Of a stretch of 64,000 bases of DNA, positions 41,349 through 50,341 are shown in pieces. Source of the stretch: an uncultured Prevotella sp. (GTDB lineage Bacteria; Bacteroidota; Bacteroidia; Bacteroidales; Bacteroidaceae). The translations under genes and the position numbers were made by a program. The DNA lies in the NCBI GenBank assembly GCA_905236755.1, contig CAJOCR010000002.1:1-64000 (forward strand), in the 5' to 3' direction. Each line of letters opens with the position of its first letter. Position 1 is the first letter of the stretch. A model generated the notes under the pieces. The model did no database searches. It was given only the letters and a program-made list of their open reading frames with translations, and was not told the DNA's origin.

Positions 41349-42527
41349 ATGTATTTAGAAACCATAGGAGTCATAGCATTATTCCTCATTGTGCTCACGA
41401 TATTATATTATTTTACGAGAGCACTCTTCTCTCCATGGAATGTAACATTAGGAGTATGGGCTTTTGTACTACTTCTCTATGTAACTATTGACCATGGGCT
41501 ATACGAAATTAAGCCACAAGTTTTATATGCATTATTAATTTGGTGTCCTGCATTATCGTTATCAAGTTATATATCATATATAATTACCCCAAAAAACACC
41601 CAAGCGAAATGGATGCCTTGCGAAAAGAATATCGACATACTAACTTATATTAGTTTTTTTGTAGTCCCTTTTGGAGCATATAAAGCCTTTCAAAATGCAA
41701 TGCTAATAGGAAGTCCCGATGATTTATTCTATACTATACGTCAACAGGCTATAGACCCAGAATTATACAACATCGGTCCAGTACGATATTTCCTGTATAT
41801 AGTATATCCTCTCTTCATTATAGAAGCGAATAGATTAAAAATCAGGAAACTTAGATTCATTTTTACATTCTCATTATGCTTTATATTCTTTTTAATGACA
41901 ATGGCAAAAATCACATTCTTTATGATTGCAGTTTCTTCCATGTATCTACTATACAAGAATAAAAAAATCTCAATAAAACCAATCATTATTTTCTTCCTAT
42001 CATTTCTACTTTTTGCAGTTATACTACAGGTTATAAGATCCAATAATACAGAAGCAAATGGAGAATCTGTTATGTGGTTTCTGGCAGTATACATCATTTC
42101 TCCTCTGCAAGCTTTCTGTACCGATATTGCTCACTCTTCATTATATTGGGGAGAATCTACATTTAGAGGTATATTTCATATCATACATACATTTGGCTTT
42201 AATGTAAGAGAAGTTGATACCCTTGACCAATTTGTTTGGGTACCATTACCAACCAATGTTTACTCTGTAATGTCACCATATTTTAGAGATTTTGGCTATT
42301 GGGGCATTTTCATATTTGCCCTAATTGAAGGAACATTATTTGGATATATTTACAAAAAGAGCATGACAGGAAATACCATTCTGGAATATGTATATACTCT
42401 AATTCTCGTTTATCTTTTCTTGCAATTCTTTGATGAACAGTTTATGAAAAATTTCATTGGCAATATTTACATCATTTTTACAACACTTTTTTGCCACATC
42501 CAATTTAACTTCTCGTCAAAACAATAG
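41349..42527 (+). CDS. Wzy-like O-antigen/repeat-unit polymerase
   Basis: A 392-residue protein with about 10-12 hydrophobic helices and few conserved residues, as usual for polymerases. The large periplasmic loop near the C-terminal half (TFRGIFHIIHTFGFNVREVDTLD) and the position right after the Wzx gene support the assignment. It fits the oligosaccharide repeat-unit polymerase group. Alternatives such as an acyltransferase are less likely. Confidence 0.75.
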   Translation: MYLETIGVIALFLIVLTILYYFTRALFSPWNVTLGVWAFVLLLYVTIDHGLYEIKPQVLYALLIWCPALSLSSYISYIITPKNTQAKWMPCEKNIDILTYISFFVVPFGAYKAFQNAMLIGSPDDLFYTIRQQAIDPELYNIGPVRYFLYIVYPLFIIEANRLKIRKLRFIFTFSLCFIFFLMTMAKITFFMIAVSSMYLLYKNKKISIKPIIIFFLSFLLFAVILQVIRSNNTEANGESVMWFLAVYIISPLQAFCTDIAHSSLYWGESTFRGIFHIIHTFGFNVREVDTLDQFVWVPLPTNVYSVMSPYFRDFGYWGIFIFALIEGTLFGYIYKKSMTGNTILEYVYTLILVYLFLQFFDEQFMKNFIGNIYIIFTTLFCHIQFNFSSKQ

Positions 42528-42533
42528 ACTTTT

Positions 42534-43355
42534 ATGAAAATAGCAGCTGGAATTATTCTATATCATCCTGATATAGAACGATTAAATGAAAACATATCTT
42601 CAATATATCCCCAAGTTGATCATCTATTCCTTGTTAATAACGGAAGTCAAGGCATTAATATTGAAAAATATCCAAACATTACATGGATAAACAACTCTAC
42701 AAATAAAGGTGTAGCTTTTGGATTAAATCAAATACTAAACCAATGCTATGAACAAGGTTATGATTGGGTTATTACTCTTGACCAAGATTCAGTTTGTGCA
42801 GCAGGAATGGTGGAAGAGATGAAAAAAAACATTGATACAAATATAGGAATAATATGTCCAATTATTGAAGACCGAAACTATGGAATAAAAGAAAATATAC
42901 ATACAAGTACTACATCTTTCATCAACGAAAGTATAACATCTGCATCACTTACAAATGTAAAGATATGGAAAAAGATTGGCGGTTTTGATGAGTATTTATT
43001 TATTGATGGAGTTGATACAGATTACTGCCTAACATTAATTGAAAACGGTTTCAAAATACTGCAAATTAACAACTTAATATTAAAACACGAAATTGGACAC
43101 AAAGCAAAAATCATACATCTATTCGGCAGGAAGTATGTTGTATTCAATCATTGCAGCTCCAGATATTACTATATAGCCAGAAACTATATATACATAAGCA
43201 GAAAACATTCATCTTATCTGCAACCATATCCTTTTAGATGCTTATTAACTATAAGCATAAGACTCATGCTTATTCTTTGCTTTGAGAAGAATAAACTTCA
43301 AAAAACTATAAAGATTTTATCTGGAATAAAAGACGGACTAATAGAAAAAAAATGA
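42534..43355 (+). CDS. GT2-family glycosyltransferase (rhamnosyltransferase-like)
   Basis: A 273-residue GT-A fold enzyme. It opens KIAAGIILYHPD, contains LDQDS (the DXD-like metal and nucleotide site, near residue 83), and FDEYLFIDGVDTDYCL as acceptor or catalytic region. The DQDS form is frequent in rhamnosyltransferases of this family, so dTDP-rhamnose is a possible donor. The downstream gene is a paralogue: both have FIDxVD and end in IKDGL. Its stop overlaps the next start by 4 bp. Confidence 0.88.
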   Translation: MKIAAGIILYHPDIERLNENISSIYPQVDHLFLVNNGSQGINIEKYPNITWINNSTNKGVAFGLNQILNQCYEQGYDWVITLDQDSVCAAGMVEEMKKNIDTNIGIICPIIEDRNYGIKENIHTSTTSFINESITSASLTNVKIWKKIGGFDEYLFIDGVDTDYCLTLIENGFKILQINNLILKHEIGHKAKIIHLFGRKYVVFNHCSSRYYYIARNYIYISRKHSSYLQPYPFRCLLTISIRLMLILCFEKNKLQKTIKILSGIKDGLIEKK

Positions 43356-44203
43356 ATAACATAGCTATTATTATTGTTTTTTATCACCCATCACAAGAAG
43401 ATATATCTTCTGCAATTGAACTATCAAAATATTACAATGGTATTATTGTTGATAACTCAGAAACAGAATGCCTTCCTGCAAAGATAAATAAAATGACATA
43501 CCTATGCTTTCAACACAATTATGGAATAGCAAAGGCACAAAACATTGGAATACAATCTATACAAGATTTCCAATATATAGTTTTTCTTGACCAGGATAGC
43601 AGAATCAACAAAGATTTTCCTATAGATATCATCAATGAATACATAGAAATTCAAAAAAAATATAATCTTGCATTTCTTGGTCCAACTATTATAAACAAAG
43701 ATAATGGAGAAGAATACAAATCTGTTATACATAAAAAGAAATACATAGGTGACAAATTTATCTTAAGAAAAAACATAATTTCTTCAGGATGCTGTATCAG
43801 CCGTGAAGCTTTGAAAGTCATAGGACTTGCTGACGAAAGTTTGTTTATAGACAATGTAGATAATGAATGGTGTTGGAGAGCATACCAGCATGGCTATATT
43901 TGTGGATTAACAGAGAAAATAAAACTACAGCATAAAATTGGAAACAAATACATATCTATATGGGCTTTTAAAGATATAATATCATCTCCTTTTAGATATT
44001 ATTATCAATACAGAAACTATCTATGGCTAAGCCGTAGGAAATACGTTCCACTTCAATGGAAAATTCTGATAGGAATTAAAAATTTTATCCGATTGATATA
44101 TTTCCCAATATGCATAAAAGATTTCCATTCCTACTATATAAAAATGCTCATGGGAATAAAAGATGGACTAAAATCCCATACATCTAACATACCGAAATTA
44201 TAA
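43352..44203 (+). CDS. GT2-family glycosyltransferase (paralogue of the upstream gene)
   Basis: A 283-residue GT-A enzyme beginning NNIAIIIVFYHPS, with VFLDQDSRI and SLFIDNVDNEWCWRAYQHGY. Its layout is the same as the 42534 gene, including the IKDGL end, so the pair probably arose by duplication, each adding one sugar to the repeat unit. Coupled to its neighbours by overlaps of 4 bp and 1 bp. Confidence 0.88.
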   Translation: MNNIAIIIVFYHPSQEDISSAIELSKYYNGIIVDNSETECLPAKINKMTYLCFQHNYGIAKAQNIGIQSIQDFQYIVFLDQDSRINKDFPIDIINEYIEIQKKYNLAFLGPTIINKDNGEEYKSVIHKKKYIGDKFILRKNIISSGCCISREALKVIGLADESLFIDNVDNEWCWRAYQHGYICGLTEKIKLQHKIGNKYISIWAFKDIISSPFRYYYQYRNYLWLSRRKYVPLQWKILIGIKNFIRLIYFPICIKDFHSYYIKMLMGIKDGLKSHTSNIPKL

Positions 44204-45318
44204 TGAAGACTGTATTACATATATCAAAGTATTATGCACCAGACATGGGTGGTATTGAAACTGTTGCAAAATATCTGGCAGAAGGAATGACAAGTTTCAA
44301 AAATATCATAGTGTGCTTTAGTACTAATGGTAAAAATAGTCATGATGTCATTAATAATATTGATGTATATAGAATTAAGGTTAATTTTAAAATATCAAGC
44401 CAAGATATTTCTTTTGGATATTATAGACAATTGAAACGAATAATAAAAGCGTATCAACCTGATTTTATAAACATTCATTGTCCTAATCCTTTTGTTTATC
44501 CTATTGTTATTCGTTTAGCTCCTAAGAACTGCAAGATTTGCCTTTTATGGCATGCTGATATATTGTTCAAAGGACTGATATACAAGGCTATTAAACCTAT
44601 TGAAACGGCAGCGCTTAAAAGAGCGGATATTATTTTAGCAACAAGTCCAAACTATATTGACGATTCGAGTCCTATATACAAATATCGGAATAAGATACAA
44701 GTTGTACAGAATGGCATTATCACAAACGATTTCGAGCTAAATAACGAGGATAAGAAAAATATAGAAAACATCAAAAGCAAATACTCTAATAAGCCTATAA
44801 TAATATTTGTAGGACGACATGTTACATACAAAGGTATTGATCTGCTTATAGAAGCTGAGAAATATATCAAGTCAGACTGTGTTATATTGATAATAGGAAA
44901 AGGTCCAGAAACAGATAATCTAAAAAAGGTATCAACAAGCAAAAGAATAAAGTTTCTTGGTAAAATCACCCAAGATGAACTTAAGAATTATTATCATGCT
45001 GCTGATATTTTTGCCTTTCCATCAAAAACAAAAGCCGAAGCCTTTGGTGTTGCACTTGCTGAAGCTATGTATTGTAAATGTGTTCCTGTAACATTTACAT
45101 TAAAAGGTTCAGGAGTTAACTGGGTTAATATAAATGGCGAAACAGGCTATGAAGTTGCATTAGGAGATATCCAAAAGTTTGCACAAGCTATTGACGAAAT
45201 AATCAGCCAGCCTGAGAGAAGAAAAGAAATGGCAGATGCCGCTCGAAATAGAATTACTACATTATTTACAGAACAAATCTCAGCACAGAAAGCAAATGGA
45301 ATATTTCTAAAGCTGTAA
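44203..45318 (+). CDS. GT4-family glycosyltransferase
   Basis: A 371-residue GT-B fold enzyme. The N-terminal domain shows YYAPDMGGIETVAKYLAEGM (glycine loop for donor/acceptor). The C-terminal domain has IIFVGRHVTYKGIDLLIEA and the FAFPSKTKAEAFGVALAEAM motif with the EAFG-type E-x7-E arrangement of retaining GT4 enzymes. Its start overlaps the upstream stop by 1 bp. Donor sugar unknown. Confidence 0.92.
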   Translation: MKTVLHISKYYAPDMGGIETVAKYLAEGMTSFKNIIVCFSTNGKNSHDVINNIDVYRIKVNFKISSQDISFGYYRQLKRIIKAYQPDFINIHCPNPFVYPIVIRLAPKNCKICLLWHADILFKGLIYKAIKPIETAALKRADIILATSPNYIDDSSPIYKYRNKIQVVQNGIITNDFELNNEDKKNIENIKSKYSNKPIIIFVGRHVTYKGIDLLIEAEKYIKSDCVILIIGKGPETDNLKKVSTSKRIKFLGKITQDELKNYYHAADIFAFPSKTKAEAFGVALAEAMYCKCVPVTFTLKGSGVNWVNINGETGYEVALGDIQKFAQAIDEIISQPERRKEMADAARNRITTLFTEQISAQKANGIFLKL

Positions 45319-45319
45319 T

Positions 45320-46027
45320 CTATTTTTGTTTTAGGCATCTTAGAATAAGCTGAAATAGTGTTCTAACTCTATATTCTATCCTAAACCATATTGGTAAATT
45401 ACTTTTTCCAGACGCAGATGATTCGTTATTTCCATGACGACGATACTTCATCAATGGCTGAGAAATAATAGCTGTACGATAATAGATATCAGCACATAAT
45501 CCTATCCAGATGTCATGCATTATAACATTTTTAGGAAATGGAATAGCAACCTGCAATACATTTCTTCTAAATGCAAGACAACAGCCAAGATAGTGGTTTT
45601 TTATTATATTGTTTATCACTCCTGTTTTGGGAGGTAGCATTGAGAAATAAGAAGGACAAATTGTATTTAGATCTTTGTCAACAATGCTACAGTCACTTAA
45701 AACTAAATCGTTGGTTTTAAGTTCATTCATCATCACTTCCACCTTATTTTGTTCCCACACATCATCTTGATCAGCCAAGAATATATAATCTCCTTTTGTA
45801 TGTATCAAAGCATTCTCAAAATTTAATGCAGGTTTAGATTTACATGGTCCTTGAACGATCTTTATTCTGTCGTCTTTAAAAGATTGTATTATAGCAATTG
45901 TACCATCTGTTGACCCATCATCCGAGACAACAATTTCATCCTCTGGAGATAATTGACATATTATAGACTCTATTTGTTCCTTAATATATTTTTCTCCATT
46001 ATATGTAGCAACACAAACTGATATCAT
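45320..46027 (-). CDS. GT2-family glycosyltransferase on the opposite strand
   Basis: A 235-residue GT-A enzyme: MISVCVATYNGEKYIKEQIESI, VVSDDGSTDGT and FLADQDDVW near residue 88. It faces the rest of the locus and its stop is separated from the GT4 stop by a single base. A leftward gene must have its own promoter, which should lie in 46028-46168; no good -7/-33 pair is evident there. Composition is as AT-rich as its neighbours, so it came with or into the same block. Confidence 0.9.
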   Translation of the reverse strand: MISVCVATYNGEKYIKEQIESIICQLSPEDEIVVSDDGSTDGTIAIIQSFKDDRIKIVQGPCKSKPALNFENALIHTKGDYIFLADQDDVWEQNKVEVMMNELKTNDLVLSDCSIVDKDLNTICPSYFSMLPPKTGVINNIIKNHYLGCCLAFRRNVLQVAIPFPKNVIMHDIWIGLCADIYYRTAIISQPLMKYRRHGNNESSASGKSNLPIWFRIEYRVRTLFQLILRCLKQK

Positions 46028-46168
46028 CTTTCCTTTTTTAATATTAAAACGTACATTTCATGATTTTATTACTATAGACATGAATTTTGCATTTTTCTTC
46101 ATATCAACACAATATTACAGCATGTTTTTTAGTTATTATAATAACTAGACAATACTGAATATTAATTA

Positions 46169-47263
46169 ATGATACAGATTACAACCATAATATTATTTGC
46201 GTTTATTCTTAGCATTATATGCGGATTTACGTCTTTCCCAATGATTATGAACTTCTGCAAGGAGAAAGGCTTATATGATATTCCTAATTGTAGGAAAATA
46301 CACCGTAACCCAATTCCACGTTTAGGAGGAATATGTTTTATGCCAAGCATGTTATTATCTTTTATTATTGCTGTCCTTGTACAAAGATGTCAATTTGAAG
46401 ATAAAAACATAGCAGCAAATACATGGGTGGTCTACAGTATGTTTGGTCTGTTCCTAATATATTGTTTGGGAATTATTGACGATCTTATTGGACTTAATGC
46501 TAAAATAAAATTCACAGTACAGATAATTGCAGCATCAACACTACCAATAACTGGCATATATATAAATAACCTATATGGTCTTTTCGGCATTCATGAAATA
46601 CCATTTCTTATAGGTTGCCCACTTACAATATTCATTATTGTATTCCTAAATAATGCCATGAATCTCATTGATGGAATAGATGGTTTATGTGCATCACTTT
46701 CTTTTCTTGCGCTTGCAGGTTTCTTAGGTGTTTTTCTACAAGAAGGATTATATACATACTGCATTCTTATCGCAGGATTAATGGGAGTTCTTATACCATA
46801 TCTTTTCTTTAATATGTTTGGTAAAATAGAGAAAAACCATAAAATATTCATGGGCGACTCAGGAAGTTTAACTTTAGGTTTCATTCTCAGTTTCCTATTT
46901 GTAAAACTGTCTATGCAGCCCACTCATGCAATAGAAAATCAAAATTACAAAATATTTTTCGCAATGTCTCTTCTTATGATTCCGTCGTTTGACGCAATAA
47001 GAGTGACATTACATAGAGTGTATCATCACAAGCCGGTATTTAATTCCGACAAGAATCACATTCATCACAAACTAATGAAAGCTGGATTAAATCAACATTC
47101 AGCACTATTGATTATTCTTGCTTTTGCAGTTTTATATATTATCGCCAATCTTGCAATTCTATCTATTGCCAACGCAAACATAATGCTAATTGCCGATATT
47201 ATTATATATTGCTGTTTTCATCTGTGTTTAAACCACTTCATAAAGAAAAAGAATAATGAGTAA
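46169..47263 (+). CDS. WecA/TagO-type undecaprenyl-phosphate sugar-1-phosphate transferase
   Basis: A 364-residue polytopic membrane enzyme of the MraY/WecA superfamily. Diagnostic sites: DIPNCRKIHRNPIPRLGG near residue 38, DDLIGLNAKIKF, MNLIDGIDGL, FMGDSGSLTLGF and the DKNHIHHKLM motif. It transfers HexNAc-1-phosphate from UDP-sugar to undecaprenyl phosphate to start repeat-unit synthesis. The 140-bp upstream gap is AT-rich with a TTATTATAATAA palindrome at about 46134. It overlaps the following gene by 8 bp. Confidence 0.92.
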   Translation: MIQITTIILFAFILSIICGFTSFPMIMNFCKEKGLYDIPNCRKIHRNPIPRLGGICFMPSMLLSFIIAVLVQRCQFEDKNIAANTWVVYSMFGLFLIYCLGIIDDLIGLNAKIKFTVQIIAASTLPITGIYINNLYGLFGIHEIPFLIGCPLTIFIIVFLNNAMNLIDGIDGLCASLSFLALAGFLGVFLQEGLYTYCILIAGLMGVLIPYLFFNMFGKIEKNHKIFMGDSGSLTLGFILSFLFVKLSMQPTHAIENQNYKIFFAMSLLMIPSFDAIRVTLHRVYHHKPVFNSDKNHIHHKLMKAGLNQHSALLIILAFAVLYIIANLAILSIANANIMLIADIIIYCCFHLCLNHFIKKKNNE

Positions 47264-47918
47264 AGTTCTCCCTTTATATATAATAGCAAACATGGATAGC
47301 AATTCACAATTTATTCCTGATAGAATGAACATGATAGAACGCTTGGCGAAACGCTTTTTTGATTGTATAATTGCATTGTCTTGTATTATTGTTTTCTCTC
47401 CTTTATTTCTTATCATCTATCTTATGGTGAAAAGCGACCATAACGGACCAGCAATATACAAACAGGAAAGAATTGGGCTGCACGGCAAACCATTTTATAT
47501 ATACAAATTCCGTTCTATGAAAGTAGATTCTGAAGAAAATGAACCTTTGTTACTTACAGAAGAGCGTAAACATCTAATTACAAGAAAAGGTAGATTTCTT
47601 CGCCGTCATCACCTTGACGAACTGCCTCAGCTTTGGAATGTGTTGAAGGGTGATATGTCATTTGTGGGTCCACGACCAGAAAGGAAGTTCTATATTGATC
47701 AGATTATCAAGGAAGACACCAGATATCCATATCTCTATCAGATTAGACCAGGAGTAACATCGTATGCCACTCTTTATAATGGTTATACCGACACTATGGA
47801 GAAGATGTTACATCGTTTGGAACTCGACCTTTACTATCTTGAACATCGTTCATGGTGGTTTGACGTAAAGATATTGGTAAAGACCTTCGTAAATATTATG
47901 TTCGGTAAGATTTTTTAG
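47256..47918 (+). CDS. WcaJ/WbaP-type initiating sugar transferase
   Basis: A 220-residue short polyisoprenyl-phosphate hexose-1-phosphate transferase: one membrane or re-entrant helix (DCIIALSCIIVFSPLFLIIYL), then YKFRSMKVDSEENEP, the catalytic HLDELPQLWNVLKGDMSFVGPRP with its Asp-Glu pair, and a C-terminal amphipathic end. It could start at 47256 or at later Met codons (47292, 47325); the last gives the canonical RLAKRFFD beginning. Its job overlaps with the upstream WecA-like enzyme, so the locus has two possible initiators. Confidence 0.92.
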   Translation: MSKVLPLYIIANMDSNSQFIPDRMNMIERLAKRFFDCIIALSCIIVFSPLFLIIYLMVKSDHNGPAIYKQERIGLHGKPFYIYKFRSMKVDSEENEPLLLTEERKHLITRKGRFLRRHHLDELPQLWNVLKGDMSFVGPRPERKFYIDQIIKEDTRYPYLYQIRPGVTSYATLYNGYTDTMEKMLHRLELDLYYLEHRSWWFDVKILVKTFVNIMFGKIF

Positions 47919-47989
47919 ACCATAATATTGAAATAAAACACAAAGAGCGATTTAACTATTTAACTTTATCACTTCTTTGAGAAAAACTA

Positions 47990-48045
47990 AAATTTTTACT
48001 CCCCAGTTAGAGAAATATTTTTTCCTAACTGGGGAGTAAAAATTT
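47990..48045. terminator. Perfect 21-bp inverted repeat after the polysaccharide operon
   Basis: Arms 47990-48010 and 48025-48045 match at all 21 positions (core ACTCCCCAGTTAG), with a 14-nt T-rich loop. It lies between the convergent ends of the sugar transferase and the lipoprotein gene. Stems of this length are more than an intrinsic terminator needs. Confidence 0.75.
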
Positions 48046-48101
48046 GGTAGTTAAAGTCTTTTGTTGATTGTGATTTTATTAAATTGTTAAAAGCTGCATT
48101 C

Positions 48102-48548
48102 CTACATTTTTCTGAAAGAAATTCTTATGATTCCATCACTAAGAACCATACGTTCTCTATTAATACTCTCAATAGTGTAAACAACAGGAATTGTGTTTAC
48201 TCCATAGGGTTGAATCTGTCTGTAATCGGTAATTAAGGAATCTCCTATTGTACGATCATCAAAATAGGCATCTGTAAGCTGCAAAGTCTGTCCGTCACTA
48301 TTGAAATGGAAAACATAAATTTGTCGTTCATCTGAATCGTAATTGCGAATTTGCAACAGATGAGCTTGAATAGACCATGTTACTCGTGCTTCTCGCAAAT
48401 CTGCATGCCCTCCTGTAGCTATAGTATCTATCTGCTCTATATGCCAATAGCCATCAAGTTTATCATTATGAGGCGATTCTATTTGACAAGAAGAGAAAAG
48501 CAATATAGCTACAATAAAAACTGATATATAATGCGTGATTTTGTTCAT
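48102..48548 (-). CDS. Small lipoprotein, lipocalin-like
   Basis: A 148-residue secreted protein with lipobox LLFSSC (Cys21). The mature part is beta-rich (GYWHIEQIDTIATGG, YVFHFNSDGQTLQLTDAYF, RISFRKM), reminiscent of the lipocalin-like domains common in Bacteroidetes lipoproteins. It follows the Wzi gene by 12 bp, so it is probably co-expressed and may assist in capsule attachment, which is inference. Confidence 0.8.
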   Translation of the reverse strand: MNKITHYISVFIVAILLFSSCQIESPHNDKLDGYWHIEQIDTIATGGHADLREARVTWSIQAHLLQIRNYDSDERQIYVFHFNSDGQTLQLTDAYFDDRTIGDSLITDYRQIQPYGVNTIPVVYTIESINRERMVLSDGIIRISFRKM

Positions 48549-48560
48549 AACATGGGTGAT

Positions 48561-50141
48561 TTAAAAAATACCTGATTTGGAAATGGTTACCTGACCTCCA
48601 TAGTTATTACCTAATATTTTACCGTGATCAAGGGCAAAGGCTCCCTTTACGTTCCAGTTATGACGAAAACGATAACCCAATTCTATCATCATACTGAAAT
48701 TATAACGAGGAGCAGTATATGGCATAGCATAAGTGCCATAACCTGTTTGATAGGTAGCAAGAACACGATAACCAAGGTTTTCCAACGGACTGCCATCAAA
48801 ACCTAAGTGCCAAGCTACAAAACGGTTATTCATTATCTCAATATTTCCATCTTCATTATATATTGGAGAAAGATATAGCGGATTGCCTATAACCTGTCCC
48901 CAGTGTTGCCAACCGCTATAGATATAATGATTATAATAATTGTCTTGACCACTAATATGATTACTTATTGACATGGTGTGATCATGATAGACAGGTCCAC
49001 TCTGGTATTTGGTATAAACATATTCCAGAACCACATCACGAAGCCAACGTCCATTTTTAAGGTTTAGCTCAACACCCAACATCCAGTCCTTTAAATCATA
49101 GAGGAAAAAACGACGTTCTTTCTTCACATTCCATTCATCGCCCGAGCCATAACCATCATAATCGAGCTGAAACATAGAAGAATGGTCTTCAAAGAACTTA
49201 TCAGCATAAGCACTCAATCGCCATGTGTCAGCATCATAGTTAATGCGCATAAGCCATGAGCCAAGCATATCGCCCTCGTTGTTCTGATAAACGGTTCCTT
49301 TTTCGGGTTGCTCACTTCCACCTCCAATAAATGCGCGGGCAAAAGCGCCAAAGCCTGTACCACCTTTGGCAAAGAGTTGCATCTTTCCATCAACAAAGTC
49401 ATACGAACTTCCGCCAAAGAGTGTGGCTGTTTCAAGTCCTAACTCCACAGAAAGAGGATAAAAGCCATCAGGATTACCAATCATCAAATAGCCTGCCTTT
49501 GAGTGATAAAGAGTGTTGTCGGCATATTTATGCTGATTGTTTGTAAACTCATGCTGCCAATTGTCGTCAGTTAGCTTACCATAAGCAATATGTCCTTTCA
49601 GTCGCAACCAATTATTACCAAAAGGCAGAGTCCAGTATTCAGGAAGGGCAATACGTACTTGTGGAACAGGCCGAGCATTAATACCCAAGGTTTGTGAACC
49701 ACTACTAAGGGTATTATTCTTCAACTCCATGGGATACTGCTTTGCTCCTACAGAAAGAACACCATGCAACCAGCGAGCCTCAACATAAGCCTGCTGAACT
49801 ATTGGTTTACTGGTGTAATGATAGGCTGCAGCCACATCCAAACCATAGCCTATACCCCATCTGCGGGCAGAGTCGGTTTGCAAAGGTCGAATAACAGAAG
49901 CCCTCACATACCCGTTTTTTTTCTCAAGTGATGACAATCCATATTTGTTGGCATTAAGCCATAAAGGAGTCTTATCATTTGAGAATGAAGCTTGTGCCTC
50001 TACATTATAATGAATGTTAGCCCCCAAATCCAGCTTGCCAGGCATAACATCATCCTGCCATGCATACTGAGCCGATGCCTGACTTGCAAACATGAGGGCT
50101 AAAAAAGTTAATACTGATACTTTCATATTTTTCTTGCGCAT
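48561..50141 (-). CDS. Wzi-family capsule assembly outer-membrane protein
   Basis: A 526-residue protein with a signal peptide (ending SQASAQ) and a barrel with regular aromatic strand ends (DVVLEYVYTKYQSG, YRVLATYQTGYG, MIELGYRFRHNW). It matches the capsule-assembly Wzi family in Bacteroidetes. E. coli Wzi is an 18-strand lectin that anchors capsule to the cell; the same is likely here. Start could be 50141 or the Met at 50126. It is next to, but opposite in direction to, the polysaccharide operon. Confidence 0.88.
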   Translation of the reverse strand: MRKKNMKVSVLTFLALMFASQASAQYAWQDDVMPGKLDLGANIHYNVEAQASFSNDKTPLWLNANKYGLSSLEKKNGYVRASVIRPLQTDSARRWGIGYGLDVAAAYHYTSKPIVQQAYVEARWLHGVLSVGAKQYPMELKNNTLSSGSQTLGINARPVPQVRIALPEYWTLPFGNNWLRLKGHIAYGKLTDDNWQHEFTNNQHKYADNTLYHSKAGYLMIGNPDGFYPLSVELGLETATLFGGSSYDFVDGKMQLFAKGGTGFGAFARAFIGGGSEQPEKGTVYQNNEGDMLGSWLMRINYDADTWRLSAYADKFFEDHSSMFQLDYDGYGSGDEWNVKKERRFFLYDLKDWMLGVELNLKNGRWLRDVVLEYVYTKYQSGPVYHDHTMSISNHISGQDNYYNHYIYSGWQHWGQVIGNPLYLSPIYNEDGNIEIMNNRFVAWHLGFDGSPLENLGYRVLATYQTGYGTYAMPYTAPRYNFSMMIELGYRFRHNWNVKGAFALDHGKILGNNYGGQVTISKSGIF

Positions 50142-50224
50142 TATATATATAACGTATCAGCATTAACTTTATTACTGTTAGTTGGTAAGTTTTTTGAGTT
50201 CTAACTCATCAACTCACAAAAAAA

Positions 50225-50251
50225 GCTCATCTCCATTTCTGAAGATGAGCC
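50225..50251 (-). terminator. Terminator after the FGGSR-repeat gene
   Basis: Stem GCTCATCTTC / GAGATGAGC, then TTTTTTT when read leftward. It lies between the 50342 gene and the Wzi gene, so the two are transcribed separately. Confidence 0.8.
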
Positions 50252-50341
50252 TGATATTCAATAACTCTCTTAATTTTATTTTATGCGCTTACCCTGAACA
50301 ACCTTTTTACTATATATATTGAAAAACAGCTTATACTAATT

